This document shows, piece after piece, positions 24,159 to 31,533 of a stretch of DNA of 37,548 nucleotides (position 1 is the stretch's first letter; each line of letters starts with the position of its first letter). Under the pieces are notes generated by a model. It had not been told where the DNA came from. It did no database searches and worked only from the letters and a program-made list of their open reading frames with translations. The translations under genes and the position numbers were made by a program. Origin of the DNA: Hyphomicrobiaceae bacterium (GTDB lineage Bacteria; Pseudomonadota; Alphaproteobacteria; Rhizobiales; Hyphomicrobiaceae); contig JAFMSC010000001.1 of the NCBI GenBank assembly GCA_017353825.1, forward strand, positions 1 to 37,548. The letters run 5' to 3'.

Positions 24159-24786
24159 GATCGGCGGCTCGAGGCTCCAGGAGCCGGTCGGGTGCGGCAC
24201 CATGCAGGGCGGGCAGCAGCCAGGCCAAGCGCCGGCGAGCTCATGCGACAGCGCCCACCACCGGCACGGGTTGCAAGCAGGAACGTAACGCTGCCAGCGG
24301 CGCAATGCTCGGCGCGGGCGTTGCGCATGGCGCTTTCGTGCTGCATGCGCTCCATGAGTTCGAAGGGATTGCGGTCGCCCCGTGCGTGCCGGGCGGATAT
24401 GCGCACGGCCCGCGCCCGGTCGAGCCGTCCGGCCGGCTGCATCTGGCGGTTCTCATTGAAGAACGCGAGCCACCATTTCGCGCGGCAGCCTCATGAAGCC
24501 GGCGAAAAAGCCGGCGAAATCGAAGCGCAAGGCCTTGCCCAACTTTCTCAGGACGGGTCAGCCAGTGCGGGGGCATGGAGGGCAAGATGGGTGACGTGAG
24601 ATGGTGGGGTTCTGTCAAGACCTGTCGATCAGATGCGGCATTCCAATGGCCGGCTCTCGGAACGAAGCAGCTTGCTGGCCTTGCCGTCGGGCCTCGAAAG
24701 ATCCCGTCGTGGCGTAGAGCGCATGCGCGCTCCTCGGACGCCCGCGCGAAACCCGCCCGATCCGGCGATTTTTCACGATCTCACCA
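24159..24786. other. Region without an intact gene
   Basis: About 630 bp between the terminator and the 14-bp array. On the minus strand one frame contains F-F-N-E-N-R-Q-M-Q-P and F-E-L-M-E-R-M-Q-H-E-S-A-M, and an adjacent frame W-Q-R-Y-V-P-A-C-N-P-C-R-W-W. These could be pieces of a broken gene, but there is no start with a ribosome binding site and no family I recognise. Confidence 0.4.
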
Positions 24787-24884
24787 GGGCCCAGACCACA
24801 GGGCCCAGACCACAGGGCCCAGACCACAGGGCCCAGACCACAGGGCCCAGACCACAGGGCCCAGACCACAGGGCCCAGACCACC
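24787..24884. repeat. Tandem repeat, 14 bp x 7, with GGGCCC cores
   Basis: GGGCCCAGACCACA is repeated seven times without interruption from 24787 to 24884; only the last base of the seventh copy differs. Each unit starts with the palindrome GGGCCC, so six-base palindromes recur every 14 bp. The array ends 15 bp from the ilvN stop codon, in its 3' flank. There are no spacers, so it is not a CRISPR array. Confidence 0.98.
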
Positions 24885-24899
24885 CAGTGTCGGCCTCAC

Positions 24900-25448
24900 T
24901 CACATCCCCTTGGGGCCGCGGGAGATGGCAGCAATGCCGGTGCGCGAGACCTCGACCAGGCCAAGCTCGGTCATGATCGAGATGAACTGCTCGATCTTGC
25001 TGGTGCGGCCCGTCAACTCGAACACGAAGTGCTCGGTGGAGGCGTCGATCACGTTGGCACGGAAGATCTCGGCGAGCCTGAGCGCCTCGATGCGCTTCTC
25101 GCCCCTGCCGGACACCTTCACCAGCACGAGCTCGCGCTCCAACGGCCGGCCGGTCACCGTGAGGTCGACCACGCGATGCACGTTGACGAGCCGCTCCAGC
25201 TGGCTCTTGATCTGACCCAACACCTGCGGCGTGCCGGTGGTGACAATGGTGAAGCGCGAAAGATGCTTCTCGTGCTCGGTCTCCGACACCGTGAGGCTCT
25301 CAATATTGTAGCCGCGCCCAGTGAACAGGCCCGCGATGCGGGCCAGCACGCCCGGTTCGTTGTCGACGACCACGGAGAAGGTGTGCGTGACAGGCACCTC
25401 CTTGCGGTCCTCAAGGAAATAGGCGGAGCCGGGCTGTTTGGTGGACAT
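24900..25448 (-). CDS. ilvN: Acetolactate synthase small (regulatory) subunit
   Basis: A protein of 182 residues from ATG 25446-25448; an in-frame ATG at 25494-25496 would add 16 residues encoded by a 21-bp repeat. An N-terminal ACT domain, T-H-T-F-S-V-V-V-D-N-E-P-G-V-L-A-R-I-A-G-L-F, with R-G-Y-N-I-E-S-L-T-V, is followed by the C-terminal ALS_ss domain (R-E-L-V-L-V-K-V, I-D-A-S-T-E-H-F-V-F-E-L-T-G, V-E-V-S-R-T-G). It stimulates the catalytic subunit and gives valine feedback inhibition in branched-chain amino acid synthesis. It lies downstream of ilvB on the same strand. The start MSTKQPGSAYF matches the usual length in Rhizobiales as I recall it. Confidence 0.95.
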   Translation of the reverse strand: MSTKQPGSAYFLEDRKEVPVTHTFSVVVDNEPGVLARIAGLFTGRGYNIESLTVSETEHEKHLSRFTIVTTGTPQVLGQIKSQLERLVNVHRVVDLTVTGRPLERELVLVKVSGRGEKRIEALRLAEIFRANVIDASTEHFVFELTGRTSKIEQFISIMTELGLVEVSRTGIAAISRGPKGM

Positions 25449-25449
25449 A

Positions 25450-25491
25450 GCGGTCTCATTCAGACGGTTCGCGGTCTCATTCAGACGGTTC
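25450..25491. repeat. Tandem repeat, 21 bp x 2, directly upstream of the ilvN start
   Basis: Two identical 21-bp copies (25450-25470 and 25471-25491), beginning GCGGTCTCATTCAGACGG, end one base before the ilvN ATG. On the minus strand they could encode N-R-L-N-E-T-A twice in frame if translation began at 25496. They occupy the place where the ribosome binding site should be. Confidence 0.95.
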
Positions 25492-25694
25492 GTCATGGCG
25501 CTTGGGGTGGATCCCAACCCGGTAGGCCCATCACTTCGTGGAAGTCCCGGCGAAGCCGATCAATCCGAAGAACGCAAGGGCCTGAAAGCCGCGCGGGTCG
25601 TGCAAGAACAGGCCTCACTCATCTTCTCCGCGAGCGCGGGGTCCATCTTGGACGACGCCTCCGCCAGCCCGTTCGCGCCGTTCAAGGACCGTGG

Positions 25695-27467
25695 CTACAC
25701 CAGCACCTTGCCTTCCGTGCCGATGGCTTCGTCGATCTCCTGCTCGGAGACTTCGGAGCCCAAGAGCATCTCGTTGTGGGCCTTGCCGGAGGGGATCATG
25801 GGGAAGCAGTTGGCGAGCGCGGCGACGCGGCAGTCGAAGATCACCGGCCGGTCGGCCGGCGCATTGAGCATGGCGAGGATCTTGTCGTCCAGCTCGGCGG
25901 GCTTGTCGGCGCGGATGCCGATGCCGCCGTAGGCCTCGGCGAGCTTGACGAAATCGGGCAGGGCCGCGGTGTAGCTCTCCGAGATGCGGTTGCCATGGAG
26001 CAGCTGTTGCCACTGGCGCACCATGCCCATGTACTGGTTGTTGAGGATGAATACCTTCACCGGCAGGCGGTACTGCACCGCCGTGGACATCTCCTGGACG
26101 TTCATCAGGATCGAGGCATCCCCGGCGATGTCTATGACCAGCGACTTGGGGTGCGCCATCTGCACGCCGATGGCCGACGGGAAGCCATAGCCCATGGTAC
26201 CGAGCCCGCCCGAGGTCATCCAGCGGTTGGGCTCTTCGAAGCCGAAGAACTGGGCGGCCCACATCTGGTGTTGCCCCACCTCCGTCGTGATGTAGGTGTC
26301 ACGGTCCCTTGTCAGCGCGTGTAGGCGCTGCAGCGCGTGCTGCGGCATGATGACGTCCGCGCTGTCCTTGTAGGCTAGGCAGTTCTTGGCACGCCAACGG
26401 TCAATCTGGGCCCACCAGGCCTTCAGTGCCGTCTTGTCCACGGTGGCGCCCTTCAAGCGCCAGGTCCGGATCAGGTCCTCCAGCACATAGGCAACATCGC
26501 CGATAATGGGCACGTCCACCTCAACGTTCTTGTTGATGGAGGAGGGGTCAATGTCGATGTGGATCTTCTTGGACCTGGGCGCGAAGGCGTCGAGGCGGCC
26601 GGTGATACGATCGTCGAAGCGGGCGCCGACGCAGACCATCACGTCGCAGTCGTGCATGACGAGATTGGCCTGGTAGGTGCCGTGCATGCCAAGCATGCCA
26701 AGCCACTCCTTGCCCGAGGCCGGGAAGGCGCCGAGGCCCATCAGCGTCGAGGTGACGGGGAAATGGGTGAGCCGCACCAGTTCTCGCAGCAGCTGGCTTG
26801 CCTTGGGGCCCGAATTGATGACGCCACCGCCAGTGTAGAGCACGGGCTTGCGGGCGCGCGCCATCAGCTCCACCGCCTCGGCGATGGCGGCAGGGTCACC
26901 CTTAAGGCGCGGCTGGTAGGTCTTGTGCTTCACGTCCTTTGGGCCGGTGTAGGTGCCGGTGGCGAACTGGACGTCCTTGGGGATATCCACGACCACCGGG
27001 CCGGGCCGACCGCTGCGGGCCACGTAGAACGCCTCGTGCAGCACGCGCGCGAGGTCCTCGACTTTCTTGACGAGCCAGTTGTGTTTGGTGCAGGGCCGGG
27101 TGATCCCGACCGTGTCGCACTCCTGGAACGCGTCGTTACCGATCAGGTGCGTTGGCACCTGGCCGGTGATGCAGACAACGGGCACCGAATCCATGAGCGC
27201 ATCGGTGAGCCCGGTGACGGCGTTGGTGGCGCCGGGCCCCGAGGTGACCAGCACCACGCCGACCTTGCCGGTGGAGCGGGCGTAGCCCTCAGCCGCGTGC
27301 ACCGCCCCACCCTCCTGCCGCACGAGCACGTGCTGGACCTTCTCCTGCTGGAACAACTCGTCGTAGATGGGCAGGACGGCGCCGCCGGGATAGCCGAAGA
27401 GATGCTCGGTCCCTTGGTCGGCCAAGGCGCGGATCACCATTTCCGCGCCCGTCATTCTCATGGTCAT
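25695..27467 (-). CDS. ilvB: Acetolactate synthase large (catalytic) subunit
   Basis: A protein of 590 residues from ATG 27465-27467, with GGAG 9 bases upstream; a GTG at 27480-27482 is an alternative. It is a thiamine-diphosphate enzyme with three domains: N-terminal PYR with F-G-Y-P-G-G-A-V-L-P and the catalytic Glu52 in V-R-Q-E-G-G-A-V-H, central FAD-binding domain, and C-terminal PP domain with G-D-A-S-I-L-M-N and L-N-N-Q-Y-M-G-M-V-R. It condenses pyruvate (or pyruvate and 2-oxobutyrate) in valine, leucine and isoleucine synthesis. The gap to ilvN is 246 bp and holds only a doubtful 28-codon frame (25560-25646). miaA lies 57 bp upstream. Confidence 0.95.
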   Translation of the reverse strand: MTMRMTGAEMVIRALADQGTEHLFGYPGGAVLPIYDELFQQEKVQHVLVRQEGGAVHAAEGYARSTGKVGVVLVTSGPGATNAVTGLTDALMDSVPVVCITGQVPTHLIGNDAFQECDTVGITRPCTKHNWLVKKVEDLARVLHEAFYVARSGRPGPVVVDIPKDVQFATGTYTGPKDVKHKTYQPRLKGDPAAIAEAVELMARARKPVLYTGGGVINSGPKASQLLRELVRLTHFPVTSTLMGLGAFPASGKEWLGMLGMHGTYQANLVMHDCDVMVCVGARFDDRITGRLDAFAPRSKKIHIDIDPSSINKNVEVDVPIIGDVAYVLEDLIRTWRLKGATVDKTALKAWWAQIDRWRAKNCLAYKDSADVIMPQHALQRLHALTRDRDTYITTEVGQHQMWAAQFFGFEEPNRWMTSGGLGTMGYGFPSAIGVQMAHPKSLVIDIAGDASILMNVQEMSTAVQYRLPVKVFILNNQYMGMVRQWQQLLHGNRISESYTAALPDFVKLAEAYGGIGIRADKPAELDDKILAMLNAPADRPVIFDCRVAALANCFPMIPSGKAHNEMLLGSEVSEQEIDEAIGTEGKVLV

Positions 27468-27523
27468 GGGCGGAGACTCCACTCACCCCTCGCGCACTCC
27501 CGCTGCGCGCCGGCGCCACCTGA

Positions 27524-28477
27524 TTATCGGGCGGGGTGGTCTGGGTCAACCCTCTCCAGAATGAATGGAAATTCTGTCGCGATGAATCTTTCCATATCTT
27601 GCTGATAGATATGGTTCCACGCAATCATATTTCGCCTAAGCCAGGTGAGCTGCCGTTTCGCGTACTGGCGCGTGTCGCTCTGGCCTTTGGCGATGGCCTC
27701 CTCAAGGGATATCGTTCCGCGCACATGCGCCGCCAGCCAGGGCACCCCGTGCGCCCGCATGATGGGCAGCTCGGCCGAGAGGCCGAGGTCCATAAGCGCG
27801 CGAACCTCCTCCAGCGCCCCGGCCGCCAGCATGGCGTCGAAGCGGGCGTCGATGCGGGCGCGGTGCCTAACCCGCTCCGGCAGCAGCAGGAGCCGCACCG
27901 TTTCTGCCTCCGCCAGCACCGGCCGGCCGGGTTCGCGCTGCCAGTCGGCCAGCGACCGGCCGGTGCTCTCCAGGATTTCCAAGGCCCGCACGATGCGCTG
28001 CGGGTCGGTGGGCATGAGGCGCGCCGCCATCTCGGGGTCCCGCGCCTTCAGCAGGGCGTGCAACTCATGGGAGGGCCGCCGGGCCGCCTCGGAGCGCCAG
28101 AAGGCACGCACATCGGGGTCCGCCGCCGGGATCGGCGACAAGCCCGCCAACAGGGCCCTGAAATAGAGCCCCGTGCCGCCCACGAGGATCGGCACGCGGC
28201 GCGACGCCCTGGCGTCGGCGATGGCCTTGGCACCGTCAACGGCATAGCGCCCGGCCGAGTAGCCCTCAGCACCGCCGACAAAGCCGTAGAGCGCGTGCGG
28301 CGCACGTGCCTCGTCCTGTGGCGTCGGCCGCGCGGTGAGGATGCGCAACTCGCGGTAGACCTGCATGCTGTCGGCGTTGATGACGGTGCCGGCGAGCCGC
28401 TCCGCCAGGGCAAGTGCCAGCCCCGACTTGCCGCTGGCAGTCGGCCCGGCGATGAGGATGGGGCGGGGGGTGCGCAT
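27524..28477 (-). CDS. miaA: tRNA dimethylallyltransferase
   Basis: A protein of 317 residues from ATG 28475-28477. The P-loop I-A-G-P-T-A-S-G-K-S is at residues 9-18, followed by I-N-A-D-S-M-Q-V-Y-R-E-L, G-G-T-G-L-Y-F-R-A-L, P-T-D-P-Q-R-I-V-R-A-L-E and the C-terminal tRNA-contact segment R-Q-Y-A-K-R-Q-L-T-W-L-R. The enzyme puts a dimethylallyl group on A37 of tRNAs reading UNN codons. The 3' end of the gene (27530-27640) is richer in A and T than the rest and includes an 8-bp inverted repeat CCATATCT ... AGATATGG (27592-27614). miaA-ilvB-ilvN is a familiar order in alphaproteobacteria. Confidence 0.95.
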   Translation of the reverse strand: MRTPRPILIAGPTASGKSGLALALAERLAGTVINADSMQVYRELRILTARPTPQDEARAPHALYGFVGGAEGYSAGRYAVDGAKAIADARASRRVPILVGGTGLYFRALLAGLSPIPAADPDVRAFWRSEAARRPSHELHALLKARDPEMAARLMPTDPQRIVRALEILESTGRSLADWQREPGRPVLAEAETVRLLLLPERVRHRARIDARFDAMLAAGALEEVRALMDLGLSAELPIMRAHGVPWLAAHVRGTISLEEAIAKGQSDTRQYAKRQLTWLRRNMIAWNHIYQQDMERFIATEFPFILERVDPDHPAR

Positions 28478-29239
28478 GGCGTGGAGTTAGCGCATTTCCT
28501 GGGAGAGATCACCGCTTAGGAGCTCGCCACCAGCACGGAGGGCAGCCCTATCGGCGAGGGCGCGAAATTTAGCCCCCGGTGCGTGTGCTGACCAGCCGTG
28601 CGCGATGGGAGGAAGGCCCGTGGCCGACCTAGTGGCCGACATGGACGTTGCGATCCCGGCGATTTGTCGGAATGCTTGCGCTCGGTTGGCCGCAGGTCTG
28701 CTTGCCGACGTCGCCGGAACCAAGCAAGGCTCGTCCGGTCACATTGCTTGGCCTCATCCTACTGGCAGTAGCCCCGGCATACCTCGCGCTCAAGCTTGCG
28801 CCGGGATCATGATTGGCTTCTACGAGGCCCGTGTTGATGCTCTCGCCAGCAACCTAAGGTCTCCAAGCAACCACGGGCTGGCAAGGCGGCGCTCGAGCAT
28901 CGGCAAGCGCCAGAAGGCGTGGGTGGGTGTCCCCCATTGACAGTCCAAGTCGCCGCACGGGATGGCGCCCCGTCCGGGCCCACAGACCGTGATCGACGAC
29001 GCGTGATCGACGACGCGTGACCGACCGGCTCGGTGACCATTATTGCGCTCGACCGAACGCGCATCTGGCATCCATCGAGGTGACGCTCGCCGGGGCTTGG
29101 TGGCATCGCCCTTAATCGGGCGGCTTCCCTGCGAACGGCGTATTGCGCCTAATTGATGGGCTCGATGCCCTGTTGTTGGGCGCCTCCACCTACGATCTCA
29201 CCCTGATGCTCCGGATTTTCAGCTGGCACAGGCCTTGCT
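28478..29239. other. Gene-free region upstream of the guanidine operon
   Basis: About 760 bp between miaA (minus) and the riboswitch (plus). No open frame has a credible start. It contains a 14-bp tandem repeat at 28989-29025. A promoter for the operon should lie close to 29200, where the sequence TTGTTGGGCG ... TACGAT is present, but I cannot assign it with confidence. Confidence 0.5.
28989..29025. repeat. Tandem repeat, 14 bp x 2.6
   Basis: GTGATCGACGACGC at 28989-29002 and 29003-29016, followed by GTGACCGAC (29017-29025), a partial third copy. It lies about 215 bp before the riboswitch. Confidence 0.9.
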
Positions 29240-29369
29240 GCCACCGCGTCCAGAGTTGGTGGCTAGGGTTCCGGCCCTGCGGGGCGTCTGGTCCGAGAGC
29301 TGCCGCCCGGCGGTGCCGCATCGCCGCCCGGGTGCACGGCGGGACAAAAGCCCGGGAGACCTCGGTGGC
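29240..29369 (+). promoter_or_regulatory. Guanidine-I riboswitch aptamer (ykkC/yxkD leader)
   Basis: The conserved elements of the guanidine-I class occur in order: CTAGGGTTCCGG (29263-29274), a short GC hairpin GCCC-TGCG-GGGC (29274-29285), CTGGTCCGAGAG (29288-29299), a GC-rich variable hairpin, then ACGGCGGGA (29336-29344) and AAGCCCGGGAGA (29348-29359). Outer strands GCCACCG (29240-29246) and CGGTGGC (29363-29369) can close a P1-type helix. The class binds guanidinium and turns on export or degradation genes. It sits 67 nt before the start of a transporter gene whose family is often under this riboswitch. I consider the identification firm. Confidence 0.93.
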
Positions 29370-29370
29370 C

Positions 29371-29401
29371 AGGACTGGCTGCGCTCGGTCTCGCCAGTCC
29401 T
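29371..29401 (+). other. Hairpin in the riboswitch expression platform
   Basis: AGGACTGGC (29371-29379) pairs perfectly with GCCAGTCCT (29393-29401) around a 13-nt loop, starting one base after the aptamer. It is not followed by a T tract, so it is not a standard intrinsic terminator. The ribosome binding site GAGGGA (29424-29429) lies 23 nt beyond. It may act in Rho-dependent or translational control. Confidence 0.5.
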
Positions 29402-29436
29402 CGGTCGGAGCAGCGAACGAACGAGGGATATGACCC

Positions 29437-30498
29437 ATGAAGCGCGTTGCCTCTCTCCTTCTTTCCATGACGCTCGCTGTCGGCGCCGGCTCGCCGGTCT
29501 GGGCGGTGTCGAAGAAGGACTTCAACATCGCGTGGACGATCTATGTGGGCTGGATGCCTTGGCCATATGCGGTCGAGACCGGCATCGTCAAGACGTGGGC
29601 CGACAAGTACGGCATCACCATCAACGTCACGCAGATCAACGACTACGTGGAGTCCATCAACCAGTACACAGCCGGCAAGTTCGACGGTGTGACGTTGACC
29701 AACATGGACGCTCTCACGATCCCGGCCGCAGGCGGGGTCGACACCTCGCTCATGATCGTCGGCGACTTCTCCAACGGCAACGACGGCATCGTGCTCAAGC
29801 AGGGCAAGAGCATCGCCGATATCAAGGGCCAGAAGATCAACATGGTGGAGCTGTCGGTCTCCCATTACCTGCTGGCTCGGGCGCTCGCCGGCGCCAAACT
29901 CAAGGAGGCCGACATCAAGGTGGTCAACACCTCCGATGCCGACATCGTCGCCGCCTTCAAGGCCCCAGACTCGACGGCTGTGGTGACCTGGAACCCGCAA
30001 CTCATGGAGGTGAAGGCCGAGCCCGGCGTAACGCTGGTGTTCGATTCAAGCAAGATCCCCGGCGAGATCATCGACACCATGGGCCTCAACACCCAGACGC
30101 TAAAGGACAACCCCAGCCTCGGCAAAGCGCTCGTCGGCATCTGGTACGAGACCATCGCGCTGATGGCGGACGCTGGCGAGAAGGGCAAGGCGGCGCGGGA
30201 AGCCATGGCCAAGCTATCAGGGACCGATCTCGCCGGCTTCGAGGCGCAGCTCAAGACCACGCGCATGTTCTACACGGCCAAGGATGCCGTGGCCTTCAGC
30301 ACCAGCGACGACCTCGCCAAGACCATGGACCTCGTACGCACCTTCTGCTTCGAGCACAACCTCTTGGGCGACGGCGTAAAGAGCAAGGATGCCATCGGCA
30401 TCGCCTTCCCCTCGGGGCAGGTGCTCGGCAACAAGGCCAACGTGAAGCTGCGCTTCGACGCCTCCTACATGAAGCTGGCGCTGGAGGGGAAGCTCTGA
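29437..30498 (+). CDS. Guanidine (urea-carboxylase-associated type) ABC transporter substrate-binding protein
   Basis: A protein of 353 residues from ATG 29437, with GAGGGA about 7 bases upstream. Signal peptide 1-23 (LLLSMTLAVGAGSPVWA). The mature protein has K-K-D-F-N-I-A-W-T-I-Y-V-G-W-M-P-W, Q-I-N-D-Y-V-E-S-I-N-Q-Y, F-D-G-V-T-L-T-N-M-D-A-L-T-I-P, D-F-S-N-G-N-D-G-I-V-L-K, E-L-S-V-S-H-Y-L-L-A-R and V-V-T-W-N-P-Q-L. These blocks match the NMT1/TauA-like binding proteins encoded near urea carboxylase (TIGR03427 type). Proteins of this group are often annotated as urea binders, but those under guanidine-I riboswitches are now thought to import guanidine. First gene of the operon; 213 bp with a stem-loop separate it from the permease. 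Confidence 0.85.
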   Translation: MKRVASLLLSMTLAVGAGSPVWAVSKKDFNIAWTIYVGWMPWPYAVETGIVKTWADKYGITINVTQINDYVESINQYTAGKFDGVTLTNMDALTIPAAGGVDTSLMIVGDFSNGNDGIVLKQGKSIADIKGQKINMVELSVSHYLLARALAGAKLKEADIKVVNTSDADIVAAFKAPDSTAVVTWNPQLMEVKAEPGVTLVFDSSKIPGEIIDTMGLNTQTLKDNPSLGKALVGIWYETIALMADAGEKGKAAREAMAKLSGTDLAGFEAQLKTTRMFYTAKDAVAFSTSDDLAKTMDLVRTFCFEHNLLGDGVKSKDAIGIAFPSGQVLGNKANVKLRFDASYMKLALEGKL

Positions 30499-30611
30499 CC
30501 TCCCTCTCCCCGCGTCACCAATTTTGTCACAGGCTCCTTCAGCGCAAGGTGAGGGCCTGATGAGGGCCAGGTTGAAGGGGCAGCAGTAAACTCCGAGCGT
30601 CGTCTGTGGCT

Positions 30612-30700
30612 GCCCCTCACCCCCTTGCCCGTTCGCCCGCGGGCGGTTGTTGGGTCGCATACCTGCCTGGACGGTTGAGGGCGAACGGGGAGAGGGTCAC
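30612..30700 (+). other. Intercistronic stem-loop between binding protein and permease
   Basis: CCCGTTCGCCC (30628-30638) pairs perfectly with GGGCGAACGGG (30679-30689). The flanks CCCCCTT and GGAGAGGG extend the stem imperfectly. The loop is about 40 nt with further GC pairing. In binding-protein transporters such structures often stabilise the upstream mRNA so the periplasmic protein is made in excess; here that is inference from position. It also resembles REP-type intergenic palindromes. Confidence 0.5.
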
Positions 30701-30711
30701 GGGAGGGCCGC

Positions 30712-31533
30712 ATGCGCCGCGCCATGAACATCGCGCCGGAGCGGACCGGGCGGCTGGCGCTGGCGCTGCTGCCGTTCGCGCTGATCGCCCTCGTCTACGT
30801 GGCGGGCTCCGCGCAGCGGCGGGCGGTGAACCCCAACGACAAGCTGCTGCCGCCGGTTTCGGAGATGGCGGACGCGGTGCACCGGGCGGCGCTTGAGCCG
30901 GACCGGCGCTCGGGCGAGATCGTGCTGTGGACGGACACCTCGGCCAGCTTGGGGCGCCTGGGCGCTGGCTTGGGATTGGCCACGCTGATCGGGCTCACCC
31001 TGGGCCTGGCCATCGGCGTGCTGCCACTGGTGGCGGCGGCGCTGGCGCCGCTCGTCGCCGTCATCTGTATGGTGCCGCCGATGGCCATTCTGCCGGTGCT
31101 TTTCATCGTGTTCGGCCTGGGCGAGCTCTCGAAGGTGGTGCTGATCGTGATCGGCGTGGCGCCGTTCCTGGTGCGCGATCTCGCCTTTGCCGCGGCGCGG
31201 CTGCCCACGGAGCATCTCGTCAAGGCCCAGACGCTCGGCGCCTCCACCTGGCAGGTGGCCACGCGGGTGGTGGCCCCGCAGATCATGCCACGCCTAATCG
31301 AGGCGGTGCGACTGTCGCTCGGGCCCGCATTCCTGTTCCTGATCTCGGCCGAGGCCATCGCCGCCGAGAGCGGGCTCGGCTACCGCATCTTCCTGGTCCG
31401 GCGCTATCTCGCCATGGATACGATCCTGCCCTACGTGGCCTGGATCACGCTCATCGCCTATGCCATGGACCTGGGGCTGGCGCGCCTGTCGCGGGCAGCC
31501 TTCCCCTGGGCTCAAGCAGACGAGGGGCGCTGA
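30712..31533 (+). CDS. ABC transporter permease (guanidine uptake)
   Basis: A protein of 273 residues from ATG 30712, with GGGAGG 5 bases upstream. BPD_transp_1 fold, about six helices. After an N-terminal helix (L-A-L-A-L-L-P-F-A-L-I-A-L-V-Y-V) come a periplasmic stretch with L-L-P-P-V-S-E-M-A, then W-T-D-T-S-A-S-L-G-R-L-G-A-G, the core helices, and the ATPase-contact (EAA) loop L-V-K-A-Q-T-L-G-A-S-T-W-Q-V. It belongs to the SsuC/TauC/NrtB group of permeases. The stop TGA overlaps the next ATG (TGATG at 31531-31535), so permease and ATPase are translationally coupled. Confidence 0.9.
   Translation: MRRAMNIAPERTGRLALALLPFALIALVYVAGSAQRRAVNPNDKLLPPVSEMADAVHRAALEPDRRSGEIVLWTDTSASLGRLGAGLGLATLIGLTLGLAIGVLPLVAAALAPLVAVICMVPPMAILPVLFIVFGLGELSKVVLIVIGVAPFLVRDLAFAAARLPTEHLVKAQTLGASTWQVATRVVAPQIMPRLIEAVRLSLGPAFLFLISAEAIAAESGLGYRIFLVRRYLAMDTILPYVAWITLIAYAMDLGLARLSRAAFPWAQADEGR

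Noticed and set aside
24787..24884. CRISPR array
   Set aside because: The seven units are directly adjacent with no spacers, the unit is only 14 bp, and no cas gene is present.
25560..25646. 28-codon frame between ilvB and ilvN (minus strand)
   Set aside because: A GGAGG lies about 10 bases upstream, but the peptide has no run of Leu, Val or Ile codons as an attenuator leader would, and there is no other support.
27592..27614. Operator or terminator inside the 3' end of miaA
   Set aside because: The 8-bp inverted repeat lies in conserved C-terminal coding sequence of miaA and has no T tract; chance is likely.
29371..29401. Intrinsic terminator of the riboswitch
   Set aside because: The hairpin is strong but is followed by CGGTCGGAG rather than a T tract, so it is listed only as a hairpin.
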